From XYD1-FULL-44-32 sp964355855 (GTDB taxonomy: Bacteria; Patescibacteriota; Minisyncoccia; Phycocordibacterales; XYD1-FULL-46-19): a stretch of DNA of 11,176 nt. Shown piece by piece: positions 7,051-11,176 of this stretch; the first letter of the stretch is position 1; every line of letters begins with the position of its first letter. The DNA lies in contig CAYHFD010000025.1 of assembly GCA_964355855.1 (NCBI GenBank), positions 1 to 11,176 of the forward strand, written 5' to 3'. A program made the translations under genes and the position numbers. Below the pieces are notes generated by a model. That model saw nothing but the letters and a program-made list of their open reading frames with translations. It was not told the origin of the DNA and did no database searches.

Positions 7051-7263
7051 AAACATCGAGACCCCACGAGGTTTGAACGCGAGTTTGCCCGGCTCACCAG
7101 CTGTGACAAAGGCCTCCTTACAAATACCCGACCCAGCAAATACTAACTCAGCGTTGGCCACTGAAATAAATTTTCGAATAATATGAAGTAACGTGATTGT
7201 TGGGCCATATCCAAAACGGTTAGAGATAAAGATTACCACGGGTTTATCTAATTCGGATCTCAT
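7039..7263 (-). pseudogene. truncated ORF, possibly the N-terminal piece of a glycosyltransferase
   Basis: The 74-residue ORF begins ATG at 7263, overlapping the stop of the upstream kinase gene by 4 bp (ATGA-type coupling), so it was the next gene of that operon. VVIFISNRFGYGPTITLL is a strand followed by a glycine-rich turn and helix, and a second strand follows (AELVFAGSG). That is how GT-B glycosyltransferases and other Rossmann proteins begin. The chain ends abruptly after FKPRGVSMFLLT, and the dsbA promoter region starts there, so most of a domain is missing. I do not recognise a specific family. A genuinely small protein is possible but less likely than a deletion remnant. Confidence 0.45.
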
Positions 7264-8216
7264 ATATCATTAAATTCTTTATGAAAGAATGTAAATTTCC
7301 GGTACATATAACATTGGTCTATATCAATAATATTTTTTTCAGAATATTTTCCTTCAAGTACATCAACAAAAAAAGTGCAGGCATCAGACAGGCAAGCAAA
7401 GCAAACCCAAAAAATTAAACTTTTATCATAAGACGCAGCTCGAGGTGCGGTTCTGTTGTAGCTATCAATAAATTTAGTAATAGCTTCCCTCGAAGGCCCT
7501 GTATCTCGTGCGAACAAAGACCACTCAGCAATAGCCAAACCAACATCTTTTAATAATGGTCCCGGACATGCCCAATCAAAATCAATAATAAAACAATCAC
7601 TATTATTGAATATCAAGTTTTGGATTCTATAATCATTATGGATGACACCATACAACCCATGGTCCTTATGGATTATCTCTTGCGCTTGCTTATATAAAGA
7701 TCTAGCTTGACCAAGAAAGACTTCGTAACCTTTAAATCTACTAAGATCATCGGGGTTTAAAGTAAATAAGCGATCATATTCTGTAAATATAGTACGTCTG
7801 GAAGGAACAGTTATGTTCATTTCTTTCGTAACCTGATGCAGTTCACCCAACTTAGCAGCCCCTCGTTCTATAAGGTCAGTAGTTAGGTGTTCCATTTCAA
7901 GTTTTTCTACCTGCCAACCTGTCATATATTCAAAAAGCACTATCTCGGTATTATCTACTCTTATTGAGTATTTACCTGATTTAGTTTTTAGTAATCTTGG
8001 CGAGGAAAAATCCACAGAGGCTAGATAAACAAGAACCTCAACTTCAAATAAAACGCCTTTATTTTCTCGTTTACTTGCCCGAGCTACATATTTCTTTTTC
8101 TCAGTATCGGTAACCACAAGAACCTGATTGTCGGGACCGTTATGAATAAGCTCAGACGCAAGGGGACCTAAAAGTGAATACTCAGTTTGAATCTCTAATA
8201 AATATTTATATGACAT
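7260..8216 (-). CDS. APH/choline-kinase-fold phosphotransferase
   Basis: The 318-residue protein has a small N-lobe with strands and YVARASK near 43-49, then a C-lobe with the catalytic loop VIHNDYRIQNLIF (His193, Asp195, Asn200) and the metal-binding IIDFDWACPGP (Asp212/Asp214). These are the HxDxxxxN and DFG-like motifs of the aminoglycoside phosphotransferase, CotS and choline kinase superfamily. The substrate cannot be read from the sequence. Its neighbours are glycosyltransferase remnants, coupled at both ends (1 bp after the upstream stop, 4-bp overlap downstream), which points to phosphorylation of a sugar or lipid head-group in surface-glycan assembly rather than drug resistance. The block looks more AT-rich than the housekeeping genes, hinting at separate origin. 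Confidence 0.85.
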   Translation of the reverse strand: MSYKYLLEIQTEYSLLGPLASELIHNGPDNQVLVVTDTEKKKYVARASKRENKGVLFEVEVLVYLASVDFSSPRLLKTKSGKYSIRVDNTEIVLFEYMTGWQVEKLEMEHLTTDLIERGAAKLGELHQVTKEMNITVPSRRTIFTEYDRLFTLNPDDLSRFKGYEVFLGQARSLYKQAQEIIHKDHGLYGVIHNDYRIQNLIFNNSDCFIIDFDWACPGPLLKDVGLAIAEWSLFARDTGPSREAITKFIDSYNRTAPRAASYDKSLIFWVCFACLSDACTFFVDVLEGKYSEKNIIDIDQCYMYRKFTFFHKEFNDI

Positions 8217-8217
8217 A

Positions 8218-8571
8218 TTATAAATTTAAATTACTCCACATTTTATTAAATAAGACATTATCAATCATTTCATATTCCGCGTTAGCATTTATTAGATCTT
8301 TATATAATTGTACATACTGTGGAGCAAGTATCCTCCAATCAAATTTGCGTGCATTCAAATATCCACCTTTGACGATTTTCTCTCTTAGGCTTTTATTTTT
8401 TAAAACTAATAATATTTTTTCTGATAATTCTACTGGATCACCAGGCCGACAAAGCACCCCACTAACTCCATTATCAACATATTCGGGAATACCGCCTACA
8501 TTACTGGCAACCACAGGACATCCCACAGCTTGAGCCTCAACATTTACTAGATTTTTGCTTCCGAACCCGAT
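8218..8571 (-). pseudogene. 5'-truncated GT4-family glycosyltransferase (C-terminal fragment)
   Basis: An open frame of 117 codons runs from just after an in-frame TAA (8574-8572) to the stop at 8218. It begins with KNLVNVEAQAVGCPVVASN, then VGGIPEYVDNGVSGVLCRPGDP, the nucleotide-sugar binding C-terminal lobe of GT4 glycosyltransferases, and ends with the usual closing helix. The first Glu of the family's E-x7-E motif and the entire N-terminal acceptor domain (normally about 200 or more residues) are missing. The only nearby internal starts are poor (GTG at 8526). The frame breaks exactly where the structured element begins (8572-8586), so the gene was probably cut by insertion, deletion or misassembly there. 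Its 3' end is coupled to the kinase gene. Confidence 0.8.
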
Positions 8572-8574
8572 TTA

Positions 8575-8586
8575 ATTTTTTGGCGG
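8575..8586. repeat. ATTTTTTGGCGG direct repeat, outer-left copy
   Basis: This 12-mer is identical to 10964-10975 and its 3' part (TTTGGCGG) recurs at 10534-10541, all in the same orientation. It marks the left edge of element copy 1 and lies directly at the break in the GT4 gene. It may be a recombination core or a target duplication; an independent chance match is possible because half of it is a T-run. Confidence 0.5.
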
Positions 8587-8924
8587 AGGGTGAGGGATTT
8601 TTTCCTTACAGGAACAGTATACCTTTGCGATTTTCTCTCGGCAAAGCTGCTCAAAAATAACGCAAAGCTTTTCAAATCCCTCCCGAAAGTGCCTCAAGGC
8701 ACTTTCTACCCTCCGCAGTTTTTCACTACGTTTCAAAACTGCGGTGTTTGTTGGACAAAGTTCGAAACTATTTCGAGCAGAATCCAAATGATTAAAACGG
8801 ACGAGGCAGGGCAAAACAATTTGTCTGGGAGAATGGAATTCGCCCTGCCTCGGCTGATTTCCCGCGCGGAGGAAGGGTCTGGGGAGGAATGCGGGCAGGG
8901 TTTCGGACTGGGGGTTTTCGAAAA
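8579..8924. repeat. structured repeat element, copy 1 (candidate ncRNA or recombination site)
   Basis: This tract between two genes codes for no recognisable protein and is a chain of strong pairings. They are: GCGGAGGGT (8583-8591) with 8708-8716; GAGGGATTT (8592-8600) with 8674-8682; TTCC-TTACA-GGAA (8602-8614); CTTTGCG (8623-8629) with 8661-8667; a 9-bp stem at 8685-8706; GCAGTTTT (8715-8722) with 8735-8742; TTGGA/TCCAA with inner TCGAAA/TTTCGA (8751-8787); an 11-bp stem 8802-8812 with 8842-8852; and CCCGC/GCGGG (8861-8895). Blocks GGACAAAGTTCGAA (8753-8766), TTTCGAGCA (8771-8779) and GGGAGGAATGC (8882-8892) recur in the same order in copy 2. Open frames here read through hairpins and resemble no known protein. 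The active strand is unknown. Confidence 0.75.
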
Positions 8925-8936
8925 TTCGACGGCTCT

Positions 8937-9974
8937 TTATTCAATCCAAGATTCGACCAATGAAACTCGTTTTGCCAGACAATCAATTTCTGCTTTCACT
9001 CCAAGTGGCAAAACGAGTTGAGGGTCTGTGTGTCCGACATCAAAATTTGCAATGATTGGCAAATTTGGTTTACCAAATTCTTTTGCAACAATGGAAATTA
9101 TTTTCTCCTCTAATTCCTTCTTTTCATCATCGGAATAATCTCTTGCGCGAGAGAAAATAAATCCGCTTATTTGGTCAAACACACCAAGCATTCCGTAATT
9201 TCTCAACACATGGTCAATATAATGAATTGACGGTTTTTCTTCGGAAGTTTCAAGGAAAAATACTTTTCCTTTCCAAAAATCTTGCGACGGCCAAAAGTCA
9301 GTAGCTTTCATCATCTCCAAAACCTCTATGCAACCACCAAACAGTTCTCCTTGTACTTTGGAATTTCCTTGAAGCCAGTGCCAGCCATCGTCCGTTTTTA
9401 TCGGTTTTGTTTTTCCAAGATTTTCTTTATCCGACCAGTCAAGATAGCCGTCGCAATATTTTCCGTATGGTTTGTATTCGTAGTTCTCTTTTGGCTCAAA
9501 TAAAATGTCGTGAACATGGGTCTTAAAACTTTCAGGCAAAGTTTCCATTTGCGAAAAACCAGCCATAATTGATGGGCCATAAAAACTCACTAATCCTTGC
9601 AAGTTAGCCAACACATGAAGCGTTGAAGTGTCGGAATAGCCCATCAGTATTTTTGGATTTTTCGCAACAATATCCTTATCAACAAAAGGCAAAATTCGTA
9701 CAGAATCGTCTCCGCCGATAGAGGCGAAAATGGCCTTAACTTCTGAGTCAGCGAAAGCATCGTTTATGTCCTTAGCACGGACTTGAGGATTTTCTCGTAG
9801 GAAACCCGCATCCATTCGAGCAGTCGGATATTCAGCGATTTCAAGACCCCATTCCTTCAAGACTTTGATTCCGTTTTCGTATATATGCGGAAAAACGCTC
9901 GGCCCACCCCAAGACGGCGAAACAATCGCCACGACATCACCTTGTTTTAATTTTGCTGGTTTTTTATAAATCAT
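8937..9974 (-). CDS. S66-family serine peptidase, MccF-like (microcin C7 self-immunity type)
   Basis: S66 enzymes include LD-carboxypeptidases, which trim peptidoglycan tetrapeptides, and MccF, which cleaves the amide bond in toxic aminoacyl-nucleotides such as processed microcin C7. The 345-residue protein shows the GYSD nucleophile elbow (Ser114), Glu242 in FFLETSEEKP, and His315 in FDVGHTDPQLVLPLG. This is nearly the MccF triad spacing (118, 243, 311), and tryptophan-rich DGWHWLQG (about 196-203) sits where MccF has its nucleotide-contacting loop, favouring an MccF-like role over an LdcA one. I chose the ATG at 9974: family members begin near this MIYKKPAKLKQGD, and it lies 4 bp after the upstream stop; the ATG at 10001 would overlap that gene. 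It ends next to element copy 1. Confidence 0.87.
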   Translation of the reverse strand: MIYKKPAKLKQGDVVAIVSPSWGGPSVFPHIYENGIKVLKEWGLEIAEYPTARMDAGFLRENPQVRAKDINDAFADSEVKAIFASIGGDDSVRILPFVDKDIVAKNPKILMGYSDTSTLHVLANLQGLVSFYGPSIMAGFSQMETLPESFKTHVHDILFEPKENYEYKPYGKYCDGYLDWSDKENLGKTKPIKTDDGWHWLQGNSKVQGELFGGCIEVLEMMKATDFWPSQDFWKGKVFFLETSEEKPSIHYIDHVLRNYGMLGVFDQISGFIFSRARDYSDDEKKELEEKIISIVAKEFGKPNLPIIANFDVGHTDPQLVLPLGVKAEIDCLAKRVSLVESWIE

Positions 9975-9978
9975 GGTT

Positions 9979-10530
9979 TTATTTTTTAACTTTAGACTCA
10001 AGAAATTCTTTTAGCTTTTCAAATGGCTTGATTTGTAAATAAGTTTTCTGGTCATCTTTTTCTTCAAGCGAAGCTCGCGTCACCGTATAACCTTGTGGGA
10101 TAAAAATCTTATCCCAGCCATAGCCATTCTCGCCTGACGGCGCTGTGGCTATTTCACCATCAAGTCCACCCTCAAAAAGTTTCAAGTCTTGACCATTAAA
10201 GTATCCAAACACGCATCGGGCAGTTGCCTTTCTTGTTTTCCCATCAATCATTGAGCAAATGGTCTCAAATGGTACTTCGTCAACAAAAAATTTAATAAAA
10301 GTACCAGGCAACTTGCCGAGAGCGGCGAACTCTAACGAAACATCCTCAACAATGACAGGCTTCTTTATTTTTTCATAAGCCTGTCGAACTTTGTGCTCGA
10401 CAATTTCTTTTAGATCAAGGGATTGAATCTCATCCAAATCAAGTTTTATATGTTCAACAGGAAAACCAAGATATTTGGCTAGGTAGTCAGCCTTCTTTTG
10501 GTTACCTGTTATAAAAATAATGTTGGTCAT
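9979..10530 (-). CDS. ITPA/HAM1-family non-canonical purine NTP pyrophosphatase (divergent)
   Basis: The family hydrolyses ITP, dITP and XTP to monophosphates and keeps deaminated purines out of nucleic acids. The 183-residue protein has the N-terminal FITGNQKK, VEDVSLEFAALGKLPGTFIKFF (Glu62-Asp63, in place of the bacterial EDSGL motif and close to the eukaryotic/archaeal EDTxLxFNALxGLPGPYIKWF), ARCVFGYFNG and GYGWDKIFIPQGYTVT. The usual C-terminal SHR/SHRxxA signature is replaced by KTYLQIKPFEKL, so substrate handling may differ. The ATG at 10530 lies 3 bp from the TTTGGCGG edge of element copy 2, leaving no room for an independent promoter or Shine-Dalgarno site. Expression probably depends on transcription through the element. 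The gene is followed 4 bp later by the MccF-like gene. Confidence 0.87.
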   Translation of the reverse strand: MTNIIFITGNQKKADYLAKYLGFPVEHIKLDLDEIQSLDLKEIVEHKVRQAYEKIKKPVIVEDVSLEFAALGKLPGTFIKFFVDEVPFETICSMIDGKTRKATARCVFGYFNGQDLKLFEGGLDGEIATAPSGENGYGWDKIFIPQGYTVTRASLEEKDDQKTYLQIKPFEKLKEFLESKVKK

Positions 10531-10533
10531 ATC

Positions 10534-10541
10534 TTTGGCGG
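10534..10541. repeat. TTTGGCGG direct repeat, middle copy
   Basis: This 8-mer is shared, in the same orientation, with 8579-8586 and 10968-10975. It opens element copy 2 and is followed by AGAGAAAGGGATT, closely matching AGGGTGAGGGATT after the first copy. It sits 3 bp from the ATG of the pyrophosphatase gene. If it is a recombination site, it is the junction between the two-gene unit and the gene-less unit. Confidence 0.5.
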
Positions 10542-10963
10542 AGAGAAAGGGATTCGAAACTTACAGTTTCAGTACAGGTTGTCGATATTTTTCTTCATGA
10601 ATTCGAAAAATATCAGGCAACCTTTTCGAATCCCTCTTCGCTTTGTCAGACGCCAAATTTTGATACCTGCACTTATTCGGTATCAAAATCAGTCGTTGCG
10701 GTATCTGCTGGACAAAGTTCGAATGTTTTTCGAGCAAAATCCAGACGATCAAAACTACTAATGTCGTGCATCCGTTGCGCTGAAGCGCCTCTGTGCGAAG
10801 CACAGAGCTTTTCCAAAAGGAAAAGGACGGAAGCACGAATACAAATGCGGACTCGGTTTTGCGAAGCAATTTTACGGAAAAGGATTCGCAAAACCGAGAC
10901 TAATTTCCTTTTGCCAGAATTGCATTTCGCCGTGCAGGATGGTGCGGGAGGAATGCACGGCGG

Positions 10964-10975
10964 ATTTTTTGGCGG
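10964..10975. repeat. ATTTTTTGGCGG direct repeat, outer-right copy
   Basis: This 12-mer is identical to 8575-8586. It lies just beyond the last stem of element copy 2, and the sequence to its right does not continue as an element. The two outer copies therefore bracket element 1, both genes and element 2, about 2.4 kb in all. Confidence 0.45.
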
Positions 10976-11008
10976 GGAAAGGCAGAAATTCAAAATCTAA
11001 AACTTTCT

Positions 11009-11107
11009 TTATTGTGCCTCTGACATTTTAACATATTGATCGTCCACAACTAAAAGGGTACCATCCTCGGCATCCGCCTCGGACATTTCCGCTAGGGCTA
11101 CGAGTGT
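11009..11107 (-). pseudogene. short acidic C-terminal coding fragment, unidentified
   Basis: On the minus strand a frame is open from just after a TAG (11110-11108) to a TAA at 11011-11009. The ATG at 11086 would encode 25 acidic residues beginning MSEADAEDGTLLVV and ending QYVKMSEAQ; the frame extends seven codons further upstream. It reads like the tail of a cytoplasmic protein rather than random sequence, ends 34 bp before the outer-right repeat, and lacks any recognisable domain. It may be a remnant of a gene cut on its 5' side, or simply chance. It is not the missing part of the GT4 gene, judging by composition. Confidence 0.25.
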
Positions 11108-11121
11108 CTAGGTGTCTTTGT

Positions 11122-11168
11122 GCGGGCAGTAGCCCGCGCTTCTTGGGGAGAGGAAGTTTCCTCTCCCC
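11122..11168. repeat. two adjacent GC-rich hairpins at the window edge
   Basis: GCGGGC (11122-11127) pairs with GCCCGC (11132-11137) around AGTA. GGGGAGAGGAA (11145-11155) pairs with TTCCTCTCCCC (11158-11168), with a realistic loop AGTT. Their GC content stands out from the surroundings. No T-run follows either one, so they are not typical terminators. They could be the edge of another structured element beginning outside the window, but no block shared with copies 1 and 2 is seen here. Confidence 0.45.
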
Positions 11169-11176
11169 GGGTCGGG

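Larger units (their letters stand above)
10534..10975. repeat. structured repeat element, copy 2 (candidate ncRNA or recombination site)
   Basis: This is the same architecture as copy 1, in the same orientation. Pairings are TTTGGCG (10534-10540) with 10651-10657; AGGGATTCGAAA (10548-10559) with 10624-10635; AAAC-TTACA-GTTT (10557-10569); AGGTTG (10576-10581) with 10618-10623 and an inner 10-bp stem 10584-10593 with 10605-10614; an 11-bp stem 10657-10667 with 10679-10689; CTGGA/TCCAG with inner TCGAA/TTCGA (10708-10744); a 14-bp stem 10852-10865 with 10885-10898; and an 8-bp stem 10928-10935 with 10955-10962. A branched arm (10765-10837) is absent from copy 1. The blocks GGACAAAGTTCGAA (10710-10723), TTTCGAGCA (10728 on) and GGGAGGAATGC (10946-10956) match copy 1. 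No protein is supported. Confidence 0.75.

Noticed and set aside
7260..8216. Antibiotic-resistance aminoglycoside kinase
   Set aside because: Only superfamily motifs are visible. The coupled glycosyltransferase remnants point to glycan metabolism, and nothing indicates an aminoglycoside pocket.
8579..8924. Integron attC site
   Set aside because: No GTTRRRY/RYYYAAC boxes flank the palindrome, the element is several times longer than usual attC sites, and no integrase is in the window. Only the layout is cassette-like.
8590..9021. 143-residue plus-strand ORF and overlapping minus ORFs of 64-80 residues across element 1
   Set aside because: They read through strong hairpins and into the antisense of the S66 gene, and their sequences resemble no protein family. 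The conserved blocks fit structure, not codons.
10534..10570. Minus-strand match to the 3' end of a serine tRNA (TTCGAATCCC...CTCTCCGCCA)
   Set aside because: The T-stem does not pair (the 5' partner of CCCTT is missing), there is no anticodon arm or matching 5' acceptor, and the second copy keeps only CCCTCCGCCA. The likeness is confined to a helix strand of the element.
10561..11000. ORFs of 79-106 residues on both strands across element 2
   Set aside because: They overlap one another in several frames, are not matched by the same reading frame in copy 1, and follow the hairpin arms.
1..11176. CRISPR array, rRNA or tRNA gene
   Set aside because: No regularly spaced identical repeats, no rRNA core sequence and no complete cloverleaf were seen on either strand.

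Overview
The window looks like part of a metagenome-assembled, AT-rich bacterial scaffold. A Candidate Phyla Radiation (Patescibacteria/Parcubacteria-type) host is my best guess. It rests on compact genes on mostly one strand, very short apparent leaders, a zinc-ribbon bL28, a stand-alone ComEC-like hydrolase, a B12-dependent ribonucleotide reductase with no other dNTP genes nearby, and TTCGAA-rich intergenic repeats. This is inference; there is no rRNA marker. The standard genetic code fits all genes. Ten Ns at 3196-3205, with junk-like homopolymers on both sides, mark a scaffold join.

Layout. (1) 1-2207, housekeeping: rpsG and rpsL (minus strand, split by a TTCGAA-rich inverted repeat), an M50 site-2 protease (minus) and rpmB (plus), ending in a bidirectional terminator. 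(2) 2208-5825: a membrane-anchored ComEC-type metallo-beta-lactamase, the assembly gap, then class II ribonucleotide reductase (nrdJ) with a good promoter and an upstream terminator. (3) 5846-7007: a VKOR and DsbA pair forming a disulfide-forming operon. (4) 7039-8571: a low-GC block with a truncated unknown ORF, an APH-fold kinase and the C-terminal piece of a GT4 glycosyltransferase, apparently the remains of a surface-glycan locus. (5) 8572-11176: the accessory region.

The accessory region is the part most worth attention. Two stretches (about 8579-8924 and 10534-10975) that code for no recognisable protein are copies of one element in the same orientation. They share short, nearly identical blocks in the same order. 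Between the blocks are stems that keep pairing although their sequence has changed, for example a hairpin with the fixed loop TTACA whose stem differs at three of four pairs. TTTGGCGG occurs at 8579, 10534 and 10968. These sites split the region into a unit of one element plus two genes (an ITPA/HAM1-like nucleotide pyrophosphatase and an MccF-like S66 peptidase) and a unit of one element alone. The outer edge at 8579 coincides with the break in the glycosyltransferase gene, and the inner edge at 10534 lies 3 bp from the pyrophosphatase ATG. This looks like a cassette array or mobile structured element, but no recombinase or transposase is in the window, so mechanism and strand are unknown.

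Genes that clearly work together are DsbA and VKOR (oxidation of exported thiols and re-oxidation of the oxidant) and the ribosomal proteins. The pyrophosphatase and MccF-like peptidase are adjacent and probably co-transcribed. Both families act on harmful nucleotide derivatives, which suggests, but does not prove, a protective cargo.
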